Virus record (IMG/VR): IMGVR_UViG_3300028794_000198
Span: 1-64,000 of that record
Direction: 5' to 3' (one strand)
From: a virus
Length of the DNA stretch: 64,000 nt
The notes under the pieces are model-generated. The model did not search any database and was not told the origin of the DNA. It saw only the letters and a list, made by a program, of their open reading frames with translations. The translations under genes were made by a program, and so were the position numbers. Positions 46,609 through 54,289 of the stretch are shown one piece after another (position 1 is the stretch's first letter; each line of letters begins with the position of its first letter).

Positions 46609-46892
46609 GGCTGGTCGTCGCAGACGCACGCCTCGTGCGGGAACCAGCACGGCCTGGGGTGGGCCTTTGAGGCGTCGCGGACGGCGATGATGGCGCCGAT
46701 CTCGTCGTTGCTGAGGCCTTTGGCGAGGCGGTAGCTCTCGCGCCAGCCGTCGGCCTCCGCGTACTGCTCGTCGTTGTCGGCGAGGAGCCGCAGCGCTATG
46801 TCTCGCGCTTCCTGCACGGTCAAGGCGGGGTCGTTCAGGCGCTTGCGGATCTGGTCGATCTCGTCGTTGGTGAGCGGCTGGTGGGTGGTCAT
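46605..46892 (-). CDS. Hypothetical protein, 95 aa
   Basis: MTTHQPLTNDEIDQIRKRLNDPALTVQEARDIALRLLADNDEQ then RLAKGLSNDEIGAIIAVRDASKA and a CWFPHEACVCDDQP end with three Cys. Mostly helical. Not recognised. Confidence 0.6.
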   Translation of the reverse strand: MTTHQPLTNDEIDQIRKRLNDPALTVQEARDIALRLLADNDEQYAEADGWRESYRLAKGLSNDEIGAIIAVRDASKAHPRPCWFPHEACVCDDQP

Positions 46893-47434
46893 CGGGGCTC
46901 CTCGCCTTCGGCCGGGTTGGTGACGGTGACGCCGTCGCGGGTGCGGGACAGGACGCGGTCGTACTCGCGCTTGGGGTCGTCCCAGCCGCCTCCACCGCCA
47001 TCGAGGGTGAGGGTTTTGGCGTTGGCGCGCTTCACCTTGTAGGTGCTGGTGACGGCGAGGTCGCGCCGGAAGTCGCGGACCTTGACGATGTCGCCGGGCT
47101 GGAAGTCGGAGCGCTGCCACGGCCGGGAGCGCGTCGCTTCGACTGCCGCAAGGTCCGCTACGTCTTTCGCCTGGCTCGCTTTCTGCTGCGCCCGGGCGGC
47201 CATCTCGCGGGCTTCGATGGCGCGGCGGGTGGCGTTGTCGGCGCGGTCGCGGTCGCGGACTGCGGACCGGTAGGAGTGGTGGCCGACGAGGAGCGGCTGC
47301 CCGCCGGCGAACCGGCCGTACATGCCGGATGCGTGGTCGCTCATCTGGTCGGCGGTCTTCTTGAGTTCGTCCGCTCGCCGTTGAAGACGCTCGGCGTCGC
47401 GCTGTTCGGGGTTTTCGTTCGCGGCGTCCACCAC
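46889..47434 (-). CDS. DUF3560-like protein, 181 aa
   Basis: Residues about 10-110 (RRADELKKTADQMSDHASGM...GGQPLLVGHHSYRSAVRDRDRADNATRRAIEAREMAARAQQKA) match the DUF3560 signature GQPILVGHHSExRxRRxxx with flanking coiled coil. The C-terminal 60 residues (PGDIVKVRDFRRDLAVTSTYKVKRANAKTLTL) form an SH3-like domain. DUF3560 proteins are common on actinobacterial plasmids and phages; function unknown. Confidence 0.8.
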   Translation of the reverse strand: MVDAANENPEQRDAERLQRRADELKKTADQMSDHASGMYGRFAGGQPLLVGHHSYRSAVRDRDRADNATRRAIEAREMAARAQQKASQAKDVADLAAVEATRSRPWQRSDFQPGDIVKVRDFRRDLAVTSTYKVKRANAKTLTLDGGGGGWDDPKREYDRVLSRTRDGVTVTNPAEGEEPR

Positions 47435-47440
47435 GTGCTC

Positions 47441-47701
47441 CTATCGGTTGAGGCCGGGCAGGTCGCCCCAGCCGTGTACGAGCCCCGGGTTGTGGGCGGC
47501 CAGTACCTTGGTGGCGGCAGCGATCCGGGCGAGCGCCGCCTGCCGACCTTCCTCATAGCGGGGCTGTCGGCAGAGGGAGAGGTGGACGCAGGCTTCCCAG
47601 GATTCGCGGCGCGCGTCCCGGATGTGGGGCGGGAGTTGCCGGGCGGCTAGGTCGGCGACTGCATCCGGGACGGGGACGGTGTACGGCGGGCGGGCGATCA
47701 C
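47441..47701 (-). CDS. Small hypothetical protein, 86 aa
   Basis: VPVPDAVADLAARQLPPHIRDARRESWEACVHLSLCRQPRYEEGRQAALARIAAATKVL is helical and basic. GTG 47701 overlaps the previous stop. Not recognised. Confidence 0.55.
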   Translation of the reverse strand: MIARPPYTVPVPDAVADLAARQLPPHIRDARRESWEACVHLSLCRQPRYEEGRQAALARIAAATKVLAAHNPGLVHGWGDLPGLNR

Positions 47702-47934
47702 GGCTTCCGCTCCCCCAGCGCCCCGATGGCCGCGATGACGTCGGCGACGCCCCGGTTGTAGGCCTCGTCGGTTTCGTCGCCGGTCGCGTCGGTGAGGTAC
47801 TCGCCGCGCGCCGCCTCAATGGCCTTGGCCAACTGGAGGGCGTCGTGCTCGGCGAGGATGCTTTCGGCTTCTGCGCGTTCGGTGCATCCGCTGACCGTGA
47901 TCGCGCCGATGATGTACTCGGTCGGGTTCTGCAT
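47698..47934 (-). CDS. Small hypothetical protein, 78 aa
   Basis: MQNPTEYIIGAITVSGCTERAEAESILAEHDALQLAKAIEAARGEYLTDATGDETDEAYNRGVADVIAAIG is acidic and helical. ATG 47934 is preferred over an in-frame ATG 47955. A terminator hairpin precedes it. Confidence 0.55.
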   Translation of the reverse strand: MQNPTEYIIGAITVSGCTERAEAESILAEHDALQLAKAIEAARGEYLTDATGDETDEAYNRGVADVIAAIGALGERKP

Positions 47935-47979
47935 GTCGATCTCCTCAGGCGGCAAGTCGGGCGACGGTTCGGTGGTGGA

Positions 47980-48001
47980 GCCCGGCCTCGAAAGGCCGGG
48001 C
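47980..48001. terminator. Hairpin terminator
   Basis: GCCCGGCCT-CGAA-AGGCCGGGC forms a 9-bp perfect stem with a tetraloop between the genes at 48010 and 47934. No T-run follows. It is probably a partial terminator or an RNA-stability element. Confidence 0.5.
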
Positions 48002-48009
48002 GGGGCGGG

Positions 48010-48333
48010 TCAGGACAGTTCGGTGAAGCACAGCCAGGCGGCCCGGTCCCGGCCGCTGTAGCCGAGGGCCTGGATCGCGTGCGCGAGTTGGACGTCCCAG
48101 CCGGCCTGCTGCTCCGGGGAGATGCCCGCCGCGCTCCGGTACTCGCCGGGCTCGACCTCCTTGCTGTAGGCGACCAGGAAGATCTGCTCACCCTGGTTGG
48201 AGCCGCCGGCCGCAGAGTGCACGTCGGGGCACCGGTCCTTGATCGTGTCCAGGACTTCGTCGATCCGTTCGGCCTCATCGGCGTCGGAGCCGACGTGCAG
48301 GCCGTAGGCGAGGAATGCGGTGTTCGTGTCCAC
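48010..48333 (-). CDS. Hypothetical protein, 107 aa
   Basis: GTG 48333 follows AAGGTCTCCCC. DTNTAFLAYGLHVGSDADEAERIDEVLDTIKDRCPDVHSAAGGSNQGEQIFLVAYSKEVEPGEY is an alpha/beta pattern seen in phage small proteins. Not recognised. Confidence 0.6.
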   Translation of the reverse strand: MDTNTAFLAYGLHVGSDADEAERIDEVLDTIKDRCPDVHSAAGGSNQGEQIFLVAYSKEVEPGEYRSAAGISPEQQAGWDVQLAHAIQALGYSGRDRAAWLCFTELS

Positions 48334-48388
48334 GGGGAGACCTTTCGTCGCGGGGCCGGACTGATTCGGGCGCAAGGGTGTTGCGTTG

Positions 48389-48422
48389 CGTAGGGGGCCC
48401 GGGTTGTCCCGGGCCCCCTACG
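48389..48422. terminator. 15-bp perfect hairpin terminator
   Basis: CGTAGGGGGCCCGGG (48389-48403), loop TTGT, then CCCGGGCCCCCTACG (48408-48422). This is one of the strongest stems in the window and sits between the genes at 48430 and 48333, dividing the small-gene chain from the conjugation-side genes. Confidence 0.75.
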
Positions 48423-48429
48423 GTTCGAT

Positions 48430-48621
48430 CTAGCCCATCATCCGGCGCCACACCGAGACGGTCTCCTCGTCGCCGCTGATGTTGAATTCGACCTTCCCGT
48501 TGTCTTGGATCTTGGTCGATACGCTGAGCCCGCCCTCCCGGAGTGCGTCGCGGTTCTCCTTGAGGGTGGTGCCGCGCAGGTCTTCGGTCGTGCGGGTGAA
48601 GCTGAACCGGCTCTTCGCCAT
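48430..48621 (-). CDS. Small protein under operator control, 63 aa
   Basis: ATG 48621 follows AGGGAG. MAKSRFSFTRTTEDLRGTTLKENRDALREGG ... KVEFNISGDEETVSVWRRMMG is an alpha/beta small protein. It is transcribed divergently from the HTH protein at 48741 across three operators. It may be an antirepressor or partner. No family is recognised. Confidence 0.6.
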   Translation of the reverse strand: MAKSRFSFTRTTEDLRGTTLKENRDALREGGLSVSTKIQDNGKVEFNISGDEETVSVWRRMMG

Positions 48622-48672
48622 GTGAACTCCCTGTTGAGGTGTCGTTCCGTCTTGCGATACCTCAAATATAGT

Positions 48673-48726
48673 GGGTACCCATCAATACGTCAAGTGGGTA
48701 CCCACTAGATCTTTTCATGGGTACCC
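48673..48726. promoter_or_regulatory. Three GGGTACCC operators, 23-bp spacing
   Basis: The palindrome GGGTACCC, usually within AGTGGGTACCCACT, occurs at 48673-48680, 48696-48703 and 48719-48726. Start-to-start spacing is exactly 23 bp in both intervals, about two helical turns. The region is AT-richer than its surroundings and separates two divergent genes, so it must hold both promoters. The sites overlap the likely promoter of the plus-strand regulator, suggesting autorepression. Confidence 0.75.
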
Positions 48727-48740
48727 ACTACACTCGACAC

Positions 48741-49016
48741 ATGGACACTCCACCCAAGCCGTTTCAGCAGCTCACCGCCCTCGCCGGCTCCGAGAGCATC
48801 GAGCGCGCCCAGGCCCTGACCGAGGCGTTGAAGGCCATCCCTGACCTTCAACACTGGCTGCGGGAGCAGCGCCAGCACGTCGTCCGCACCCTCCATGAGC
48901 GGGACGGAATCAGCTACACCGACATGGCGCCCGCCCTCGGGGTCAAGCCTGAGCGCGTGTCAGGCATTGCCCGTGGCCACAGCCGTTCATCAAGGAAGGG
49001 CAGCGCCGAGGGCTGA
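48741..49016 (+). CDS. Small HTH regulator, 91 aa
   Basis: LTEALKAIPDLQHWLREQRQHVVRTLHERDGISYTDMAPALGVKPERVSGIARGHS contains a helix-turn-helix near residues 55-75 (ISYTDMAPALGVKPERVSGI). ATG 48741 lies 15 bp after the third operator. The gene probably controls the divergent unit and itself. It is convergent with the 49107 gene and shares a terminator. Confidence 0.75.
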   Translation: MDTPPKPFQQLTALAGSESIERAQALTEALKAIPDLQHWLREQRQHVVRTLHERDGISYTDMAPALGVKPERVSGIARGHSRSSRKGSAEG

Positions 49017-49052
49017 CCGGCGCCCGGTGGATGGCCCGCGCCGCACCCGACA

Positions 49053-49092
49053 CGCAAGCCCCGACCGGAGACGATCCCGGTCGGGGCTTGCG
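49053..49092. terminator. Strong bidirectional terminator
   Basis: CGCAAGCCCCGACCGG (49053-49068) pairs perfectly with CCGGTCGGGGCTTGCG (49077-49092), a 16-bp stem with an 8-nt loop. It lies between the convergent genes ending at 49016 and 49107. Confidence 0.8.
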
Positions 49093-49106
49093 AGTGCCCG
49101 GGCAGG

Positions 49107-49646
49107 TCACCGCTGGTTGATGTTCTTGACCCAGACGGCCCGGGTGTTGGTGGTGCGGTGCTCGTGATATTCGGGCCCGTTGTGGTGGTGCACGTCGGGC
49201 ACGACAGCCCGCTTGGCCTTGCCGATGGCACCCCCGACGGCGGTCACGACCATGGCGAAACCGGCGAACGGGAGGGCAACGGTCAGAACACCGGCCAGGG
49301 TCACGGTGGACAGGCTGTGGATAACCGACGACAGGCCCTTGCAGGCGAGCCAGACCGCACAGCCGAGGCCGATGGATCCGACACCGACTCCGATGGAGCC
49401 GACGGCGATTCCGAGCGCCCAGGCGGGCACGATCCGGCTGTCGGGCTGCGGGACGGGCGGGGTGGTGCCAACGCGAGGCCCGTCCTCGAATGACGGGATG
49501 CTCTCGTCGTCGACGCGGACGGCGGTGGGCTTGTCGGTGCCGATCTCGTCGAGGGCTGCGAAGAGGCGGCGGATGTTGTCGCGGTCGGCTTGCGTGGCCT
49601 GCCCGGCCGCGGCGGCGGTGGGCGTCGGCTCGGGCAGGTCGAGCAT
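49107..49646 (-). CDS. Membrane protein of conjugation module, 179 aa
   Basis: MLDLPEPTPTAAAAGQATQADRDNIRRLFAALDEIG is an N-terminal soluble part; RIVPAWALGIAVGSIGVGVGSIGLGCAVWLACKGL and VTLAGVLTVALPFAGFAMVVTAVGGAIG are the membrane segments, followed by a His/Asn-rich tail. I recall similar proteins (DUF6251-like) beside tra genes in streptomycete elements. The role may be pock formation/spread (Spd-like), but this is inferred from position. Confidence 0.65.
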   Translation of the reverse strand: MLDLPEPTPTAAAAGQATQADRDNIRRLFAALDEIGTDKPTAVRVDDESIPSFEDGPRVGTTPPVPQPDSRIVPAWALGIAVGSIGVGVGSIGLGCAVWLACKGLSSVIHSLSTVTLAGVLTVALPFAGFAMVVTAVGGAIGKAKRAVVPDVHHHNGPEYHEHRTTNTRAVWVKNINQR

Positions 49647-49672
49647 GGGGTGAGGTCTCCTTCGGGTAGTGG

Positions 49673-50320
49673 TTACGGGGTGGCAGCCTTGGCGGTCGCC
49701 TTGGCCGGCTTCTTGCGGGTGCTGGTCTTGGGTGCGGGTGTGGGCGGCGACGGGGCCATGGCGGCTGCGGCGGTCTGCTGCGCGTACCACTTGCCGCCGA
49801 CGCTCGCCCCGCCGTGCACCTGCTTCTCGTGGGCCCGCAAGGCGCTGGTGGCCTTCTTGGCGTCCTGGAAGCGGGGCTTCACCTTCTTGCCGCAGGGGCA
49901 GCTCCAGCCGATCAGGCCGGAGCCTTTGTCGGCACCGAACCGGCTCGCCTTGTAGACGGCCCACTTGCTGGCCGTGGCCTTGGTGCCCTTCGCGGGGCAG
50001 GGCTTGGATCCGGTGAGGGTTCCGTCCTTGGCCCGGGTGGCGATCTGTCCGTTGCCGTGGCAGGTGGTGCAGTTCTCGTGGGTGATGCGGCGGATGGCCG
50101 CGGCCTTGCGGGAGGTGGTCACGTCGCGGTGGGTGTCGACCATGGGGGCGATGACCCGCAGCACCAGCCAGGTGCCGAGGCGGGCGTGGAGCGGGCCGCT
50201 GCGCGGGATTTTGACCCGCCGGGCGGGATGCGTGCGCCGGACGGCGGTCGCGGTGGTGCGGCGGCGCGCCGGGGCCTTGCGGCGGGCGGTCGGCCGCCTT
50301 GCGGAACGCTTCGCTGCCAT
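49673..50320 (-). CDS. Basic zinc-binding protein of tra module, 215 aa
   Basis: Arg/Ala-rich N-terminus (ARRPTARRKAPARRRTT). Near residues 81-88 is CTTCHGNG, one DnaJ-type C-x2-C-x-G-x-G zinc motif, and near 140 GWSCPCGKKVKPRF. A Lys-rich tail follows. It may bind DNA or RNA. Similar proteins accompany tra genes on streptomycete plasmids, in my memory as hypothetical. A palindrome CACATATGTG (50346-50355) lies upstream of ATG 50320. Confidence 0.65.
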   Translation of the reverse strand: MAAKRSARRPTARRKAPARRRTTATAVRRTHPARRVKIPRSGPLHARLGTWLVLRVIAPMVDTHRDVTTSRKAAAIRRITHENCTTCHGNGQIATRAKDGTLTGSKPCPAKGTKATASKWAVYKASRFGADKGSGLIGWSCPCGKKVKPRFQDAKKATSALRAHEKQVHGGASVGGKWYAQQTAAAAMAPSPPTPAPKTSTRKKPAKATAKAATP

Positions 50321-50362
50321 GATCGGGACTCCTTCTCAAGAACTTCACATATGTGGATCAAT

Positions 50363-50503
50363 AGGGTGTCTATGGGCCGTCTTTGGCCCGACTAAGGCCC
50401 GTCTATGGCCCGGCTACCTGCGGTTCCTCTTGATCGCCCAGTCGGGCCATAGACGGGGTGAAGACGGGGGTTAGGCGGCCCGTAGACGGGCCATAGTCGG
50501 GCC
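50363..50503. repeat. Two opposed arrays of 11-bp iterons at tra 3' end
   Basis: Forward array: five contiguous 11-bp units, 50363-50417, consensus GGCCCGTCTAT (for example GGCCCGACTAA, GGCCCGTCTAT). After a 20-bp spacer (50418-50437) come six contiguous 11-bp units on the opposite strand, 50438-50503 exactly 66 bp (for example ATAGTCGGGCC, GTAGACGGGCC, ATAGACGGGGT). The stop codon of the translocase gene (50473-50471) lies in the array. Position and inverted, phased layout suggest the cis-acting transfer locus (clt/TRS) recognised by TraB-type proteins; in pSVH1-type plasmids such repeats also lie near the end of traB. Confidence 0.8.
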
Positions 50504-52570
50504 CAACAGGCCTGCGGCGGCCTGCTCAACAGACTCTCGGGACCAGCCGCGGACCTGCGCCCGGCCATCCCACTCCTGACGGATCGCCGTCACCGACGGG
50601 GCATGCTTCCGAAGCAGCTGAGAGAGGCCGTTGGCGTCCATCTGCACGCCCGCCTCGCCGAGCGCGGGGAGCAGTTCCTCGGTCGTCGGCAGGAACGTCT
50701 TCGCGCCGAACGCCCGCAGCAGAACGGCGACCGTCGCCGCATCCTCCACACCGCCCTGCTCGTCGAGAGCGACGAGGCGGTCGGCCAGGGACGCTTCGCC
50801 CGCCGCACCATCGCGGCGGATCACGTGCAGCAGGTTGGCGGCGGCGAGGCTGGCGTGGTCGAACCAGGGACGTCCGGCGTCCTTGCGGTCCTTGACGGCC
50901 TGCCGAATCTGGTCACGCTCGAACCGGTTCCACCGCCACAGCACGGGCCGGTCGAAGCCAGGGCCAGCGATGTAGAACTTGCCGGCGTCGTAGACCCGCT
51001 CGTCGTCGACGGCCGGACGCAGCCGGTCGGGACGGTATCCCGCCGCGGAGGCCCCCTTACCCAGGACAAGGGGGATGTCCTCGCTGCGCGCGGCGAGCAT
51101 CACCCGGTAGGTGACGGCGCTGGCGATGGCGTCACCGAGGGAGTCTTGTGTGGCTTCCTGGGCGGCGAAGAGGAGGTAGACGCCGGTCTCGCGGCCGATG
51201 CGGAGGATCTCGATGGCGAGTTCCTTGGCTTCCTTGGGTAGGAAGATGAACTCGTCGATCAGGCCGAAGATGGCGGGCTCTTCGGGGGTGGGCTCCCACA
51301 GGTCGCCCATCTCCTTGGCCGACTTGACCTGATTGCGGGCCGAGGCGATGTCGCGCAGCCAGCGCAGCTTCTCCGTGCACTCCTTCGGTCCACGGATCGG
51401 CGGCAGCGCCATGACCTCGGAGAACTCGCGGATTCCGTCCTTGACCGGGTCCATCTCGATGGCGATGGCGTCCCGGCATGCGGTGATGACCTCGGCGAGG
51501 CAGCGCAGCGCCCCCTTCGTCTTCGCCGACCCGGACGAACCGATGACCATCATGAACATTCCGCGCAGGCGCATCTCCAGCAAGGTGCCGTCCATGCAGC
51601 GGCCGTACACCACCGCATCCTTCACCGACAGGCTGTTCGGCGAGTGCACCGACGGCCGGGGCATGTCGGCGAACGGATCCGACTGCACGAGACGCAGCGT
51701 GAGGTGGGAGTTGTCCTCCGGGTCCGGCTCGCACAGGGTCTGCCCCTTGCCGATGCCGAAGTGGGAGTCCAGCTTGCTCATTACGGCGTTGACCTGCTCC
51801 GGCGCCGCCCCCTTGAGGACGACGTCGATCTCCCAGCCCCAGCCACGGTAGCCGAGCACGCGCACCGCGCGGGTGTCGATGCCCTCCCAGGCGAGCGCCC
51901 GGGTGACGCACTGCTCGACCTTGTCCGGCGACTGCGCAACCGCGAGCGGGAACGGCTCGTCGCTGGTCGGGTCGTCCTGCTCGGCGACGATCTGCTCGGG
52001 CGCAAGGCCGGTGTTGTTGAGCCGGTAGCGCCCGTACCAGGTGACGGCGGAGGCCACGGACAGGGCGAGCACGCCTGGCGTGATCCACCACGAGTCCGCG
52101 GCGGTCATGCCCGCTTCGGCGACGAGCGCCCACCAGCCGGCGAGGTTGAGTGCGGCCAGCGCGCCGGCGCCCCAGCCGAGGAACTTCCAGCGCCGGTGGC
52201 GGATCTCGGTGTTGCGGCGCCAGTCGGTCGACGAGGTGACGCCGCCGATCGCCTCCTGATAGTCGTGGGAGCGCAGGTACCGCCAGCCGAGGAAGGAGAC
52301 AGCGCCGGCGCCGGCGCCGAACCAGCGAGCCGCCGTCCAACTGCCGCGCACCGACAGGCCGACAGCGCGCCCGGTGGTCTTGGCGACGACCATGGCCGCG
52401 CTGCCGGTCTTCCGCAGTACCGGGTAGGCCGGCTCGTAGGGCAGGAGGACGCCAGGCGCGATGTCGTCGTCGAGTTCCCCGGACAGGTCGTCGGGGACTT
52501 CGAGCTCGCCCGGGATCACCTTCGTCAGGTCCCAGCCGGGCGGGAGTTCCGGGTTCATCTCGAGGCTCAT
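50471..52570 (-). CDS. traB: FtsK/TraB-type DNA translocase, 699 aa
   Basis: Hexameric motor that moves double-stranded DNA between mycelia in actinomycete conjugation. Two transmembrane stretches lie at about 130-155 and 160-180. Walker A is VIGSSGSAKTKG (about 343-354), Walker B FGLIDEFIFLPKE (about 440), and sensor-like LLFAAQEATQDSLGDAI follows. The last 90 residues (LPTTEELLPALGEAGVQMDANGLSQLLRKHAPSVTAIRQ) resemble a winged helix that reads the transfer site. It ends within the iteron arrays and overlaps the SpdB-like gene upstream by 4 nt. Confidence 0.9.
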   Translation of the reverse strand: MSLEMNPELPPGWDLTKVIPGELEVPDDLSGELDDDIAPGVLLPYEPAYPVLRKTGSAAMVVAKTTGRAVGLSVRGSWTAARWFGAGAGAVSFLGWRYLRSHDYQEAIGGVTSSTDWRRNTEIRHRRWKFLGWGAGALAALNLAGWWALVAEAGMTAADSWWITPGVLALSVASAVTWYGRYRLNNTGLAPEQIVAEQDDPTSDEPFPLAVAQSPDKVEQCVTRALAWEGIDTRAVRVLGYRGWGWEIDVVLKGAAPEQVNAVMSKLDSHFGIGKGQTLCEPDPEDNSHLTLRLVQSDPFADMPRPSVHSPNSLSVKDAVVYGRCMDGTLLEMRLRGMFMMVIGSSGSAKTKGALRCLAEVITACRDAIAIEMDPVKDGIREFSEVMALPPIRGPKECTEKLRWLRDIASARNQVKSAKEMGDLWEPTPEEPAIFGLIDEFIFLPKEAKELAIEILRIGRETGVYLLFAAQEATQDSLGDAIASAVTYRVMLAARSEDIPLVLGKGASAAGYRPDRLRPAVDDERVYDAGKFYIAGPGFDRPVLWRWNRFERDQIRQAVKDRKDAGRPWFDHASLAAANLLHVIRRDGAAGEASLADRLVALDEQGGVEDAATVAVLLRAFGAKTFLPTTEELLPALGEAGVQMDANGLSQLLRKHAPSVTAIRQEWDGRAQVRGWSRESVEQAAAGLLGPTMARLRAA

Positions 52571-53868
52571 GACGGGTCCTTCTGGGTGCTCTGCTCAAGG
52601 CGTGCCTGAGTGCGGGCGATAGGGCTGGGCGGCTGGCTGTCGCCGGCCCGTCGGACGGGCGGAGTGCCGCCGTTGTTGCGGCGCCCGTCGGGGGCGTTCG
52701 GGTCACGCTTGGAGCGGGGACCCTTTTGGGATTCGATCAGCGAGAACTCGCCGAAAACGGGCGCTTCAGTGACGGTCCGCATGTGGGCCTGTGCGGCGCG
52801 CGACTGAGCTTCGATTTCGGGACGGATTCCGACCGTCTTGCAGCCGGTAACGAGGAACCAGGACTCGGCCCAGATCTGGTCCGTGACGAACCTGGAACCG
52901 CGCGCGGAACGGATCGCGTCAGCGACCTGCCACACGTCGCCGTGCGTCGCCTCGCGGTCGGCGTCCTTGCGGGTCTGCTCCTCCTCGGCGGCCTTCTCGC
53001 GGGCCACCCTCTCGGCTGCCGCTTTCGTATCGGCAGCCTGCTTCTCGGCGCGCGCCTTCTCGCGGGCGGCGTCCGCCTGGGCCTTGGCGCGCTCGGCAGC
53101 CCGGCGCTCACGGCCGGATGGGATCCCGTCGACCTTCTGCGCGATGCCGTGCTCGTAGGTCATCAGCACGATCGGTCCACCGAGGGAAGCGATCGCGCCG
53201 ATGATGCCGGCGTTGAGGCCGATCGCCGGGTCGGTCATGCCGCCGTACAGGTTGACGGCTGCGGCGATCACGGCGCCAACCATGATGCCGACGCGGTAGG
53301 GGCGAACGTCGCGCCGGTGGGCAACCGCCCATGCGGCGCCGAACGCGAGGACGAGGGCGAAGCCTTCGAGCAGTGCCGGGGCAGCGATGAGGAACTTGCG
53401 GTGCGGGTCCCAGAAGTGCATGAACTGCACCGGCGCTGCGATCACCAAGCCGACGGCATAGATGCCGCGGGCGCCCCACTTCCACCAGCGCTCCGAACGC
53501 TTCTGCTCCTTGGCGATCCGCACCTCCAGAGCTTCCGCCTCAGCCTCGGCCGCGTCTGCCTTCTCCCGATCCGCTTCGGCCTTGGCGGCTTCGGCGGCCT
53601 TCTTGGCGAGGTAGACGTCGTGGTCGGCCTGCTTCCTCTCCTGGGCCAGGCGGGCTCGCTCGTTGGTGAGCCGTTCTTTTTCGGCTTGTTCGGCGGCGAG
53701 GATCTCGGCAGCCTTCGCCTCGCCTTCAGCCTTGATGCGTAGCGCGTCGGCTTCAGCAGCAGCCCGGGTGCGGATCGCCTCCGCCTCGGCCAGCGCGCGC
53801 GGGTCGAACCGCGGCTCGGGCGAGGCCAGCGGCGAGCCGTTGACCTTCTTCTCGACGGAGGTTGTCAC
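52567..53868 (-). CDS. spdB: SpdB-like DUF2637 membrane protein, 433 aa
   Basis: Residues 20-125 form a long Ala/Glu/Lys coiled coil (AEAEAIRTRAAAEADALRIKAEGEAKAAEILAAEQAEKERL). Four transmembrane segments follow at about 135-260 (IYAVGLVIAAPVQFMHF, FLIAAPALLEGFALVLAFGAAW, IMVGAVIAAAVNLYG, AGIIGAIASLGGPIVLMTYE). A second coiled coil and a C-terminal tail end the protein. The DUF2637 core is shared by SpdB spread proteins of streptomycete plasmids. Coupled to traB by a 4-nt overlap. Confidence 0.88.
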   Translation of the reverse strand: MTTSVEKKVNGSPLASPEPRFDPRALAEAEAIRTRAAAEADALRIKAEGEAKAAEILAAEQAEKERLTNERARLAQERKQADHDVYLAKKAAEAAKAEADREKADAAEAEAEALEVRIAKEQKRSERWWKWGARGIYAVGLVIAAPVQFMHFWDPHRKFLIAAPALLEGFALVLAFGAAWAVAHRRDVRPYRVGIMVGAVIAAAVNLYGGMTDPAIGLNAGIIGAIASLGGPIVLMTYEHGIAQKVDGIPSGRERRAAERAKAQADAAREKARAEKQAADTKAAAERVAREKAAEEEQTRKDADREATHGDVWQVADAIRSARGSRFVTDQIWAESWFLVTGCKTVGIRPEIEAQSRAAQAHMRTVTEAPVFGEFSLIESQKGPRSKRDPNAPDGRRNNGGTPPVRRAGDSQPPSPIARTQARLEQSTQKDPS

Positions 53869-53886
53869 GATCGGGTCCTTTCGGAT

Positions 53887-54090
53887 TCAGCCGCGCGGGG
53901 CGGCGCGGTGGGCGATGAACGTTGCGGTGGCGTTGGCCGCGCTGTAGGCGGTCGCGTAGAACACGGCGACAGCTGCGGCGACCGTGACGACGGTGGGGGC
54001 GCCGAGCGTGCTGACGGCGGTCAAGGTGACGGAGGCGACCAGGGCGGATGCGACGCCGATCGCAACCAGGACGAGACGGTTCAGGCACAT
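53887..54090 (-). CDS. Spd-like small membrane protein, 67 aa
   Basis: MCLNRLVLVAIGVASALVASVTLTAV and VVTVAAAVAVFYATAYSAANATATF give two transmembrane segments. It lies directly before the spdB-like gene. Small hydrophobic proteins in this position are typical of the spread genes. Not specifically recognised. Confidence 0.65.
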   Translation of the reverse strand: MCLNRLVLVAIGVASALVASVTLTAVSTLGAPTVVTVAAAVAVFYATAYSAANATATFIAHRAAPRG

Positions 54091-54091
54091 G

Positions 54092-54289
54092 TCAGCCCCT
54101 CCCCCGCCGGGTCGTCTTGCGCCAGCCGAAGCCGCCGGGGAGGTTCCACGACGTGGTACGACGGCCGGTCGAACTGCGGGTGTAGTGCGGCGTGTTCTTG
54201 CCGCCCAACGTGATCGACCAGCTGTGCAGGCCGATGTTGACGCGGACACCGGGCAGGACCCGGAAGGACTTGCGGAAGGTGATCGGCAT
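54092..54289 (-). CDS. DUF4236-like protein, 65 aa
   Basis: MPITFRKSFRVLPGVRVNIGLHSWSITLGGKNTPHYTRSSTGRRT is the DUF4236 start (MxxRFRKSxKxxPGVRxNxxxxGxSxSxG). Function unknown; short basic beta protein common on plasmids. It lies one base from the next genes on either side. Confidence 0.8.
   Translation of the reverse strand: MPITFRKSFRVLPGVRVNIGLHSWSITLGGKNTPHYTRSSTGRRTTSWNLPGGFGWRKTTRRGRG

Noticed and set aside
48430-49016. Toxin-antitoxin pair
   Set aside because: The two genes are divergent, not in one operon, and neither resembles a known toxin; a regulatory switch fits better.
50374-50503. Reading the 11-bp arrays only as a tra terminator
   Set aside because: The 15-bp complementary arms could terminate, but strict 11-bp periodicity over 11 units in both arms is not needed for that; kept as a candidate cis-acting site.
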